Origin: UBA5009 sp038043185
GTDB lineage: Bacteria > Bdellovibrionota > Bdellovibrionia > Bdellovibrionales > Bdellovibrionaceae
DNA: 36,681 nucleotides
Assembly (NCBI GenBank): GCA_038043185.1
Contig: JBBTCO010000048.1
Span: 1-36,681, forward strand
Direction: 5' to 3'
Below the pieces are notes generated by a model, which saw nothing but the letters and a program-made list of their open reading frames with translations, was not told the DNA's origin and searched no databases. Positions 25,070 through 32,631 of the stretch are shown piece after piece. How positions within the stretch are numbered: position 1 is the stretch's first letter; each line of letters starts with the position of its first letter. Position numbers and translations under genes: made by a program.

Positions 25070-25450
25070 ATGACAAGCCCCTTGCTAACTCTGGATCTTG
25101 TGAACGAGTGCAAAAAACGTCTGCTCACAATGAAGCAGGATCTTTTGAATCGCATCCGTACATCTGCCAGTGGCTTTGTCGTCGCGGATCGTGCGGGCGG
25201 TGATGAAATTGATCTGACAGTCGCTCTGCTCGAGGAACATTCTTTTTTGATAAACCACGAAAGACTTCGTCATCAATTAATGGAAATTGAATTTGCACTT
25301 GCAAGAATAGAACAAGGAACATTTGGGTTTTGTGAAGAAACCGAAGAGCCCATCGAAGTTGAACGATTAATTGCAATACCTTGGACACGCCTCAGTATTG
25401 AAGGTGCAGAACTTCGCGAAGCCCTGGGTCGAAAATTTGCGCGCACTTAG
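25070..25450 (+). CDS. TraR/DksA-family protein with degenerate zinc finger
   Basis: DksA-like proteins bind in the secondary channel of RNA polymerase and alter transcription start. The 126-residue protein has two long helices in a coiled coil (about 8-85, with VVADRAGGDEIDLT near the tip) and a zinc-finger-like end. Only the first cysteine of the usual four remains: FGFCEETEEPIEVERL, then TRLSIEGAE, where T, S and G stand in place of cysteines. Thus it should not bind zinc in the normal way. The start at 25070 has GAGGAGG upstream; an upstream TTG-type start at 25034 is not needed. It is followed by an intact family member (25605-25976). Confidence 0.85.
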   Translation: MTSPLLTLDLVNECKKRLLTMKQDLLNRIRTSASGFVVADRAGGDEIDLTVALLEEHSFLINHERLRHQLMEIEFALARIEQGTFGFCEETEEPIEVERLIAIPWTRLSIEGAELREALGRKFART

Positions 25451-25604
25451 TATTACAAATAGTGCAAAGATATCCACATTTATGACTGCGTTAATTTCTC
25501 TGTAGAATACTTAAGCAAAGTCTTTTTTTTGGTGACACTTCTTTTATCCTTCGTAATATGCAGGCCAAAGCGATTCGACCACAGATCATCGGGGGGGAAC
25601 GAGG

Positions 25605-25976
25605 GTGAGCTCGGGCGACATCAATATTATGGAAATTAACGCAATCAAAGAATGTCTTCTTGAACAGAAGTCCGACATTCTGAATAAATCTCTTGAGTTC
25701 AAGCAAGAACAAATGTGTCAAGTGCAGGTCTGTGACGAATCTGAGATCGCATCCCAAGACATTCATAATAATATTTCCATCAATCTTCTTGAAAGAAATC
25801 GGCACTCGCTGATGATGATTGAAATTGCACTGGGAAAAATTGTAGCAGGAACTTATGGTTGCTGCGAATCTTGTGATGATCAAATTGGCCTTCGTCGATT
25901 AAAAGCTCGTCCATTTACAACTTTATGTATTGCTTGTATGGAAGAGCGTGAAGATAGCTTGAAAGGTTATCAATAA
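25605..25976 (+). CDS. TraR/DksA-family protein with intact C4 zinc finger
   Basis: The 123-residue protein shares the layout of its upstream neighbour: a helical N-terminal part (about 10-80) and a C-terminal finger. Here the four cysteines are complete (TYGCCESCDDQIGLRRLKAR, then TTLCIACMEE). The acidic pair at the coiled-coil tip typical of E. coli DksA (DxxDxA) is not clear; CDESEIASQD lies near that place. The start is a GTG at 25605 after a G-rich stretch with GAGG; an ATG at 25629 is the alternative but has no ribosome binding site. It probably arose by duplication with the upstream gene and may be transcribed from the same promoter or from a weak one within the 154-bp gap. Confidence 0.85.
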   Translation: MSSGDINIMEINAIKECLLEQKSDILNKSLEFKQEQMCQVQVCDESEIASQDIHNNISINLLERNRHSLMMIEIALGKIVAGTYGCCESCDDQIGLRRLKARPFTTLCIACMEEREDSLKGYQ

Positions 25977-26024
25977 TCCAAAATCAATGAACTCATTTTA
26001 AATTGAGTCATGGATGAAGACTCT

Positions 26025-26065
26025 CTGACATGGATGTCAGTCTGTATTTCCAGAAATCCAGACTG
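26025..26065 (+). other. Two overlapping hairpins after the TraR/DksA pair
   Basis: CTGACAT-GG-ATGTCAG (26025-26040) is a perfect 7-bp stem. CAGTCTG (26038-26044) pairs with CAGACTG (26059-26065), with an inner TTTC/GAAA. The two share CAG (26038-26040), so they cannot both form fully. They lie 49 bases after the second TraR/DksA gene. Neither is followed by a T run, so they may be a poor terminator or an alternative-fold leader for lon. Confidence 0.5.
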
Positions 26066-26154
26066 CCTTTGCAAACAAAATAAGCAGTAAAAATGAAATT
26101 AATTCATCTCCTCTTTAAAATCCGGACTTAGGCGAGTGCTTTTTCTTTAAAGCC

Positions 26155-26222
26155 CGTGGCCGATCTCACCGACAAGTTTTATGTGAGAAAACCTGGACCC
26201 GCAAGCCACGCGGAGGGAGCGG
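26155..26222 (+). promoter_or_regulatory. Folded leader of lon with nested stems before the ribosome binding site
   Basis: CGTGGC (26155-26160) pairs with GCCACG (26205-26210), and inside it TCTCAC (26164-26169) pairs with GTGAGA (26183-26188). The outer stem ends one base before the ribosome binding site GGAGGG (26212-26217). The lon ATG is at 26224. Such a structure could tune translation of this stress protease; temperature control is speculation. Confidence 0.45.
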
Positions 26223-26223
26223 T

Positions 26224-28632
26224 ATGAGTTTCGATGACAAAGTTTTAGAAATTCCACAGTCTTTGCCAATGTTGCCTGTCCGAGACATCGTTGTTTTTCC
26301 CTACATGATAATCCCATTATTTGTAGGTCGAGAATCATCGATTCGATCGGTTGAAGAGGCGCTGGCTAAAAATCGACTTATCTTTTTAGCTTCGCAAAAA
26401 GATATCACCGAAGAAAATCCAACACCCGACTCTATATATAAAGTCGGAACCATTGCGATGATCATGCGAATGAGAAAGCTTTCCGATGGTCGAGTAAAAA
26501 TCTTGATCCAAGGCGTGGCCAAAGGACAAGTCAAAAGTTTTGTTAAAACTACTCCTTCTTTTGAAGTTGCGATTGAAAAAATTGAAGATGTGCAACTTGC
26601 TAATCCGACAGAAACAGAAGCTCTTATTCGTACGGCGAAAGAGCATATTGAAAAAATCATCGCTCTTGGCCGACCCTTGTCGCCTGACATATTATTAGTT
26701 TTAGATGATGTCACTGATCCTGGTCGTGTTGCTGATTTAATTGCTTCTAATTTAGGAGTCAAAGTTCAGGACGCTCAAAAAGTTTTAGAAACTACAGATC
26801 CTAAGGAACGTCTTAAAATAGTTACCGAGATTTTAGCAGCTGAATTAGATGTTATGTCCATGCAACAAAAAATTCGCTCACAAGCTAAAGACGAAATGTC
26901 AAAATCGCAAAGAGAATACTTTTTGCGCGAGCAAATGAAAGCTATAAAAAATGAGCTGGGCGAAGCTGATTCCAAATCAGAAGAGATGGAAGAACTCCGC
27001 GAAAAAGTTCTGACTTCAGGAATGCCTCAGAGTGTAGAAACGGAAGCTTTAAAACAGTTAAATCGTTTGGAACGCATGCATCCCGATGCTTCGGAAGCAA
27101 CAATGGTCCGCACTTATTTGGATTGGATGGTTGATCTTCCTTGGGCAAAAAAATCTGTCGATTGTTTAGAATTGAAACATGCTAAAGATATTTTAGATGA
27201 AGATCATTACGAGCTTACCAAAGCTAAGGATCGTGTTCTTGAGTTTTTGGCTGTTAGAAAATTGAAAAGCAATATGAAGGGTCCAATCCTTTGTTTTGCA
27301 GGCCCTCCGGGTGTTGGAAAAACTTCTCTTGGAAAATCAATTGCTCGTGCCATGGGACGAGAATATTTCCGAATCGCATTGGGTGGCGTAAAGGATGAAG
27401 CCGAAATTCGTGGTCATCGAAGAACATATGTCGGAGCAATGCCCGGCAAAGTGATTCAAGCCTTACGACAAGTTAAAACAAATAATCCTGTTTTTGTTCT
27501 GGATGAAATCGACAAACTTGGTAGTGACTTCCGGGGTGATCCTTCAGCGGCAATGCTTGAAGTTTTAGATCCTGAACAAAACTCAACTTTTCGAGATAAT
27601 TATTTGAATGTGGATTTTGATTTGAGCAACGTCTTATTCATTGCGACTGCAAACATGATCGAAAATATTCCTGCAGCTTTGCGTGATCGTATGGAAATCA
27701 TCAATATTCCCGGTTACACAGAAAATGATAAGTTGTTAATTACAAAAAAACATTTAGTTAAAAGACAAATTGAAAGCAATGGCATTAACGAAACTCATGT
27801 TGCCTTCACTGACGACGGAATCCGAGCCATCATCGCTGGTTACACTCGCGAAGCTGGACTGCGAAATCTAGAGAGAGAAATCGGTTCAGTTTGTCGTAAA
27901 GTTGCAAAAATGGTTGTGATGGGCGAAGCCACTAATGTTCAAGTTACGGCGAGCTCGGTTACAGAAATTTTAGGCCCACCAAAATTTCTACGCGAAGACA
28001 AAATGATGGATTCACAAATTGGAGTCGTGCAAGGTTTAGCATGGACCCAGGCTGGCGGAGAAGTTCTGTACATCGAAGCTTTGAAAATGAAAGGCAAAGG
28101 CAACTTGCTTTTGACCGGTCAGCTTGGTGATGTGATGAAAGAATCGGCTCACGCGGCGATGTCTTATGCCAAAGCTCATATGAGTGAACTTAATATTGCT
28201 GATGATTTTTTTGAAAAATACGATATTCACGTGCATCTACCAGCTGGAGCCATTCCTAAAGATGGGCCTTCTGCGGGAATCGCACTGACTACAGCTCTGG
28301 TTAGTCTTATGTCAGACACTCCAGTTCGACATGATCTAGCGATGACCGGAGAAGTTACACTGCAAGGCCGTGTTCTTCCAGTCGGTGGAATTCGTGAAAA
28401 ATGTTTGGCTGCGCTAAATATGGGAATCGATAACATTATCATTCCAATTGCGAACCAAAAAGATCTTGCGGATATTCCTAAGGTCTTTAAAGATAAACTA
28501 AATTTTATCTTAGCTGAAAATGTCGATGAAGTTTTTGCAGTGGCCTTTGATAAAACAGCAAAAACAACACCGAAAAAAGCAGTCGCAAAAAAAGATCACA
28601 AGAAACCAAAAAATCCTGCAGCCGCTGCTTAA
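26224..28632 (+). CDS. lon: ATP-dependent protease Lon
   Basis: Lon unfolds and degrades misfolded and regulatory proteins in the cytoplasm as a hexamer. The 802-residue protein has an N-terminal substrate-recognition domain (about 10-210), a long coiled coil (about 210-310), an AAA+ module with Walker A GPPGVGKT (360-367) and DEIDK, and a C-terminal protease domain. The catalytic dyad is S683 in KDGPSAGIAL and K726 in GGIREKC. It ends with a Lys/Ala/Pro-rich tail (KTTPKKAVAKKDHKKPKNPA) not part of the standard fold. The ATG at 26224 follows a strong ribosome binding site. A GC-rich hairpin is centred on the stop codon. Confidence 0.97.
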   Translation: MSFDDKVLEIPQSLPMLPVRDIVVFPYMIIPLFVGRESSIRSVEEALAKNRLIFLASQKDITEENPTPDSIYKVGTIAMIMRMRKLSDGRVKILIQGVAKGQVKSFVKTTPSFEVAIEKIEDVQLANPTETEALIRTAKEHIEKIIALGRPLSPDILLVLDDVTDPGRVADLIASNLGVKVQDAQKVLETTDPKERLKIVTEILAAELDVMSMQQKIRSQAKDEMSKSQREYFLREQMKAIKNELGEADSKSEEMEELREKVLTSGMPQSVETEALKQLNRLERMHPDASEATMVRTYLDWMVDLPWAKKSVDCLELKHAKDILDEDHYELTKAKDRVLEFLAVRKLKSNMKGPILCFAGPPGVGKTSLGKSIARAMGREYFRIALGGVKDEAEIRGHRRTYVGAMPGKVIQALRQVKTNNPVFVLDEIDKLGSDFRGDPSAAMLEVLDPEQNSTFRDNYLNVDFDLSNVLFIATANMIENIPAALRDRMEIINIPGYTENDKLLITKKHLVKRQIESNGINETHVAFTDDGIRAIIAGYTREAGLRNLEREIGSVCRKVAKMVVMGEATNVQVTASSVTEILGPPKFLREDKMMDSQIGVVQGLAWTQAGGEVLYIEALKMKGKGNLLLTGQLGDVMKESAHAAMSYAKAHMSELNIADDFFEKYDIHVHLPAGAIPKDGPSAGIALTTALVSLMSDTPVRHDLAMTGEVTLQGRVLPVGGIREKCLAALNMGIDNIIIPIANQKDLADIPKVFKDKLNFILAENVDEVFAVAFDKTAKTTPKKAVAKKDHKKPKNPAAAA

Positions 28633-28644
28633 TTGCAGCTGCTG
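28619..28644 (+). terminator. GC-rich hairpin over the lon stop codon, possible terminator
   Basis: CAGCCGCTGC (28619-28628) and GCAGCTGCTG (28635-28644) pair over 10 positions with one mismatch, around the loop TTAATT that contains the stop codon TAA. There is no T run, so intrinsic termination would be poor; it could instead protect the mRNA end or slow ribosomes at the stop. Confidence 0.35.
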
Positions 28645-28668
28645 AGATTAGCAGTACAGATACTCCTC

Positions 28669-28791
28669 TTGCCCAATATTGAACGTCGCCGAAACACCGC
28701 CTATATTTTAATTATTAAATTAAGCACGATCGTTGGTGCCATGATTACGTTGGCAATTGCGGTTACTGCGGCTGTTGCTAAAGTTCTTTAA
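28669..28791 (+). CDS. Possible small membrane peptide, up to 40 aa
   Basis: A frame from TTG 28669 (or ATG 28741) to TAA 28789-28791 encodes a basic start (MPNIERRRNTAYILIIKLST) followed by a hydrophobic alanine/valine-rich run (MITLAIAVTAAVAKVL). This is the charge pattern of a small single-pass membrane peptide. The frame is the same as lon and is open from directly after the lon stop, so read-through would also produce it. No clear ribosome binding site is present, so it may be chance. Confidence 0.25.
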   Translation: MPNIERRRNTAYILIIKLSTIVGAMITLAIAVTAAVAKVL

Positions 28792-28797
28792 AAACGT

Positions 28798-29115
28798 CTA
28801 TTTACAATCCGAGCACTCGCCACAAGCAGCATCGCATCCTTTTGCGCTTGGCCACACGCTTCCGCATCCACATTTGCTGTATTTGCTCGCCGGCGTTCGT
28901 TTTGCGTTACAATCAAATTTTGCCGTAACGACCTCTTCTGGTGTTTTGCCCATCTTCTTAATAAAACCAAGCTCTCGAGGCGACATTTTTTTAATTAGCG
29001 CTTGTACTTCTTTTGGAGAAGCAACTGCAGGTTTTTGAGGACACATTTTATCTGATGAATGAACTGCAAATGGAATAAAAACAAAAATTAGAAGTAACAT
29101 TATTTTTACTATCAT
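28798..29115 (-). CDS. Cysteine-rich exported protein, 105 aa
   Basis: The protein has a signal peptide (MIVKIMLLLIFVFIPFAVHS) and a short helical region (SPKEVQALIKKMSPRELGFI). Its C-terminal 40 residues carry most of the cysteines: FDCNAK, KCGCGS, GCDAACGECSDCK. The first cysteine is at DKMCPQ. Such a tail could be disulfide-bonded or bind metal outside the cytoplasm. The ATG at 29115 lies 2 bases after the stop of the preceding cysteine-rich gene, so the two are coupled; the upstream ATG at 29139 would overlap. Both proteins contain a CGEC-type motif. The family is not recognised. Confidence 0.7.
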   Translation of the reverse strand: MIVKIMLLLIFVFIPFAVHSSDKMCPQKPAVASPKEVQALIKKMSPRELGFIKKMGKTPEEVVTAKFDCNAKRTPASKYSKCGCGSVWPSAKGCDAACGECSDCK

Positions 29116-29117
29116 AC

Positions 29118-29741
29118 TTAATCCTCGCTGTCCCAGCATGCGCCATTTCGGCTGCAGTTAACGTTTCTCAAACACCATCCATCACATTCACCACAGCAAT
29201 ACAAAGGTCCATATGATGTTTCATTATTAAATTTAACACTAACGGTCCGTGCCGCTGCGGTAAATATTTTAGGATTATTGAGGGGATCTTTTGGATCACA
29301 CTCATTGATTTGTCCTACGGTACCCATCTTAATTCTATAAGAAATATATTCATACAAAATAGGCGCATAATCTCCATTTGCTTTGCGGTGCCTTGAGGCT
29401 GCTGATACCAAGTATTTTGCCAATTCTTTTTCTTGAGCTGGATTTTCTTTGTTCATTGCAATTATCTGAGCAACTAGTTTTTTTGGTCCCTTGTCGCCTA
29501 TTTGCTTGGTAAATTGATCAACACTTTTACCTTCTGCCGAATGTATTTCTGCAAGCACACTCGCAGGTTCTTCATTATTTATTAGACCCTTCAAAGCAAT
29601 CAGTGAAGCCGAAGAAGATACACTGGCTAAAGCTCGGGCCTCGTTATTTTTTTTCTTACTTGAATTGCATGGACCAGCATGCCCGAAGCTGTAAAATAAA
29701 AATATCGGGATTAATATGAAATACCTGGCTCGCAATGCCAT
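29118..29741 (-). CDS. Exported protein with cysteine-rich C-terminus, 207 aa
   Basis: The N-terminus is a signal peptide (ARYFILIPIFLFYSFGHAG, then PCNSS). The middle (about 30-150) is helical with many lysines and alanines and no clear family. The C-terminal 30 residues have six cysteines in CCGECDGWCLRNVNC and NGACWDSED. The motif CGEC is shared with the next gene. A strong ribosome binding site (GGGGAGG) lies before the ATG at 29741. It sits 17 bp downstream of the M28 peptidase gene and 2 bp upstream of the other cysteine-rich gene, so all three are probably one transcript. A role as a periplasmic or surface protein is likely; its function is unknown. Confidence 0.72.
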   Translation of the reverse strand: MALRARYFILIPIFLFYSFGHAGPCNSSKKKNNEARALASVSSSASLIALKGLINNEEPASVLAEIHSAEGKSVDQFTKQIGDKGPKKLVAQIIAMNKENPAQEKELAKYLVSAASRHRKANGDYAPILYEYISYRIKMGTVGQINECDPKDPLNNPKIFTAAARTVSVKFNNETSYGPLYCCGECDGWCLRNVNCSRNGACWDSED

Positions 29742-29758
29742 TTAGGCCTCCCCTAGAT

Positions 29759-30811
29759 TTAGTAACTATAATTCAGCAATACTCCGTAAACACCCAGAAC
29801 AACTTCACCCATTTTAATATAATCCAGTTTCTCGGCTGTATCAGTCTCTTTATGATAATGCTTATTTCGTAAATACGAAGTGTCGGTAACCATCAAAGCT
29901 GGATAATCAAATTCCCAATAACTTCTGTGGTCGGACCAGTCAATTCCCTGCATAAACTTTGTAGTATTAATGGATTCAATTGGTAACTCGGTCATCTGTT
30001 GAAAATAAGTTTTTACTTTTCTGGTAACAAACCACTCGCCAAACTCACCCGCCAATGCAATAAAATTTCCCCGCTCTGGATATACCATGTTCAAATAGGG
30101 AATTGGATAATTTTGTGAATTCGGTTCATCCGAAAAAAACCCAATCATTTCCAAACTAAGCATCAATGAAATCGAACGGCCTTGATCTTTCATCGCTTTA
30201 GCATGCACATAAGAACCCATTTGTAGTGTAGCGTAAAATGGCGGTTCTTCTAGCGTGTAAGCAACGAAGTCTACTCTCTGGGCCAGATTTGGTTTTTGTT
30301 CTTTAACCAAGCGACTTAATTCTAATAATCCTGCAACCCCGCTGGCATTATCGTCGGCGCCAGGGAAATTTCCATAAACATCATAGTGAGCGCCAACTAC
30401 GATGGTTTTTTGTGCGGGATCATTTCTAACATTATAACTAACAATAAGGTTTTTAACTTCGATATTAATGCCACGAGATTCAACCATGTATTTTTGTTCA
30501 GTAACCGCATAACCCTGTTTAATCCACTCATTCCTCACGTAAGCAGCTGCTTGATTTAAAGTTTGCGGATTGTCGGTATTCCGACCAATCAAACCTGAAA
30601 GTGCTGCGAGATGTGTTCGCAAATTTTTTTCCGAGACAACAAGGTTATGGTTTATTTTTTTTGCCTGCACTGTTGGATTTTTAGTAAAAAAGATCAGGAC
30701 TGCGGTAAAAATGACAATAGTAGAAAGGGCTTTGAAGAGTAGTTTAATAGTAAGCTTCGGTTGGACGTCGTGAGCCAATTCGGCTGTTTTCGTTTTCAAG
30801 TACTTTAACAA
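29759..30811 (-). CDS. Membrane-anchored M28-family zinc peptidase
   Basis: M28 enzymes are dinuclear zinc aminopeptidases. Motifs visible in the 350-residue protein are VVGAHYDVYG (His and Asp), PGADDNASGVAGLLEL (bridging Asp), AYTLEEPPF (catalytic and ligand Glu), SLEMIGF and DWSDHRSYWE (final His). An N-terminal hydrophobic helix (about 26-44, LFKALSTIVIFTAVLIFF) without a clear cleavage site suggests an inner-membrane anchor with the catalytic domain in the periplasm. No ATG precedes this helix in frame; a TTG at 30811 is the likely start, overlapping the previous gene by 68 bp and without a ribosome binding site, so translation may depend on the upstream gene. Confidence 0.85.
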   Translation of the reverse strand: MLKYLKTKTAELAHDVQPKLTIKLLFKALSTIVIFTAVLIFFTKNPTVQAKKINHNLVVSEKNLRTHLAALSGLIGRNTDNPQTLNQAAAYVRNEWIKQGYAVTEQKYMVESRGINIEVKNLIVSYNVRNDPAQKTIVVGAHYDVYGNFPGADDNASGVAGLLELSRLVKEQKPNLAQRVDFVAYTLEEPPFYATLQMGSYVHAKAMKDQGRSISLMLSLEMIGFFSDEPNSQNYPIPYLNMVYPERGNFIALAGEFGEWFVTRKVKTYFQQMTELPIESINTTKFMQGIDWSDHRSYWEFDYPALMVTDTSYLRNKHYHKETDTAEKLDYIKMGEVVLGVYGVLLNYSY

Positions 30812-31166
30812 GTGTTTTTAAATCTGATACTTCTTCTTTTAATCTCAGAATTTGTTCTTCTTTTTCGCAAAGAATTTGCGTGTAGGCCAGTTTGAGTTCC
30901 GTCAGCAGTTTGTTTGCTGCGGTCAAAATTGGTTCATCTTTGCTCGCCTTAGGTAAAACTAAATGAGCACCCATCATCTCTACGTCGCTTTCCTGGGAGG
31001 GGCGATGTTTCTGATGGGTGCTCATTGGCTCATCAATTAAGAAATATTTGCCGTCTCTTAATTGAAAATTGATGTCTTCGGCTTTTATTCGCCGTCTTAG
31101 GGTACTAACGCTCACCTTATACTTTGTTGAGTAATCGGTGAGATCTAACCAGTGACCTAATGACAT
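30744..31166 (-). CDS. Small HTH-like protein with C-terminal coiled coil, 140 aa
   Basis: The N-terminal part (about 6-50, LTDYSTKYKVSVSTLRRRIK then INFQLRDGKYFL) looks like a winged helix-turn-helix of the MerR/excisionase type. A disordered middle follows, then a heptad-rich helix (about 88-130, KLLTELKLAYTQILCEKEEQ and ILRLKEEVSDLKTLVKVLEN) able to form a coiled coil. It is likely a dimeric DNA-binding protein. The ATG at 31166 has an excellent ribosome binding site (AAAGGAGTAAGG); an in-frame ATG at 31265 adds 33 unsupported residues. Its 3' end overlaps the M28 gene. Targets are unknown; the genes that follow are candidates. Confidence 0.72.
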   Translation of the reverse strand: MSLGHWLDLTDYSTKYKVSVSTLRRRIKAEDINFQLRDGKYFLIDEPMSTHQKHRPSQESDVEMMGAHLVLPKASKDEPILTAANKLLTELKLAYTQILCEKEEQILRLKEEVSDLKTLVKVLENENSRIGSRRPTEAYY

Positions 31167-31432
31167 CCTTACTCCTTTTATGAATAACCAGCCTGAGCCG
31201 AATATCCCGCTGTTCTTTGGGGTGGTGACCCATCCTCCAGCTGCGTACTCATCATTGTCAAACATGGTTCTTCTGTCAAATTTTTATGACTATCCTCCGC
31301 AAAGCCTGACCAATTCTGAACTTTGGGCTGGTTGGATAGGTGCGGAATAGGACCTTTGACTAGTACTCAGGTGGTCAGAACCCCAGATCAAAGCCTTGAT
31401 TCGGGCTGCTCAAGGGTGTTGAATAGTTGACT

Positions 31433-32629
31433 ATGCGCTTTGAGAACAAGAAAAAGATCGGATTAGTCTTGAGTGGCGGCGGGATAAAAGCTGCTGCCTT
31501 TCATATTGGAGTTTGCCTAGCTTTGAAAGAAAAAGGCTTTAAGTTTGCGGGGGGGCCTAAAGATCCTTCGGGCAAACCGAAAGACAAAGATCCCATGACT
31601 ATCCAACTTTATGTAGGCTCCAGCGCCGGCGCGTTTATTAGTTCCATTCTAGCCGCAGGATACAGTGCTGAAGCTTTAATTAATGCTTTTCAACTTGGCT
31701 CTGGCGAGGTTCCTCGATTTAACAGCATGGATTATACTGCGTTAAAGCCGCTCAGCTATCGGCATATTTTTGCAGTTAATGGCGGCAGCTTCCTTAAATT
31801 CTTGCCCCAATCTTTTTTGAGAAAATCTGTAGTTACTGGGGGCCTAGAGGCTTTTATAAAAAATGGCTTTAAGGTGAACGGCCTCTTTTCGACCCGGGGC
31901 CTTGAGCGATATCTTCGAAAATATGTTTTTGTGGAAAATGATTTCTCTCGTTTGAACGCTGAGCTCTATATTGTTGCCACACAACTTAACCACACGAGGA
32001 AGGCTATCTTCTCGAATTTTAAGGAGAGTTCAAAAACTCCAACTACAAAATACATCAATTATGCAAGCATCAGCCAGGCCGTTGCTTGCTCGGCGGCCCT
32101 CCCTCCAATTTTTTCTCCGTATGGGCTGGAGCGACCGGACAAAAAAGTACTTTATTTTTATGATGGCGAAATTCGTGAAACTTTGTCGGCCCATGTTGCG
32201 GCTGATCATGGTTGCGACTTGGTTTTATCCTCTTATTCAATGCAGCCCTATCACTTTACCGAAGAAATGGGCAGTTTGCATGAGTATGGAATTCCGGTGA
32301 TTTTAAATCAGGCGCTTTATCAAGTTTTGGAACAAAAACACACCAAACATGTTGAGTGGCAGCACAACATGAAACAAATTTATAAAACAATTGATAACTA
32401 TTTTAAACAACACGGCCTGCCCGAAGAACATCGTGAAAAAATTCTTGAAGTCTACCGAACACGATTCAACTACCGTCCCGAAGTGGACTATGTGCACATC
32501 ACCCCAAGGCCACAAAATTATGAAATGTTCTTTGTTGATCACTTCAGCTTGAGTCCAAAAATTTTAGAAAGAATCGTTCGTGTCGGATTTAAATCAGCGA
32601 TCAGCGCGCTTCGCCGCCACAATATGTAA
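31433..32629 (+). CDS. Patatin-like phospholipase
   Basis: Patatin-like proteins are acyl hydrolases that use a Ser-Asp dyad. The oxyanion loop LVLSGGGIKAAAF (about 11-23), the nucleophile S64 in VGSSAGAF and an Asp in YDGEIRE (about D244) are visible. The protein is 398 residues, with a central region (about 100-240) and a C-terminal part without a familiar domain. There is no signal peptide, so it is cytoplasmic or exported by other means. ATG 31433 is used; a TTG at 31427 is better spaced from AAGGG and is a real alternative. The stop lies 2 bases from the convergent nuoN stop. Confidence 0.85.
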   Translation: MRFENKKKIGLVLSGGGIKAAAFHIGVCLALKEKGFKFAGGPKDPSGKPKDKDPMTIQLYVGSSAGAFISSILAAGYSAEALINAFQLGSGEVPRFNSMDYTALKPLSYRHIFAVNGGSFLKFLPQSFLRKSVVTGGLEAFIKNGFKVNGLFSTRGLERYLRKYVFVENDFSRLNAELYIVATQLNHTRKAIFSNFKESSKTPTTKYINYASISQAVACSAALPPIFSPYGLERPDKKVLYFYDGEIRETLSAHVAADHGCDLVLSSYSMQPYHFTEEMGSLHEYGIPVILNQALYQVLEQKHTKHVEWQHNMKQIYKTIDNYFKQHGLPEEHREKILEVYRTRFNYRPEVDYVHITPRPQNYEMFFVDHFSLSPKILERIVRVGFKSAISALRRHNM

Positions 32630-32631
32630 TT

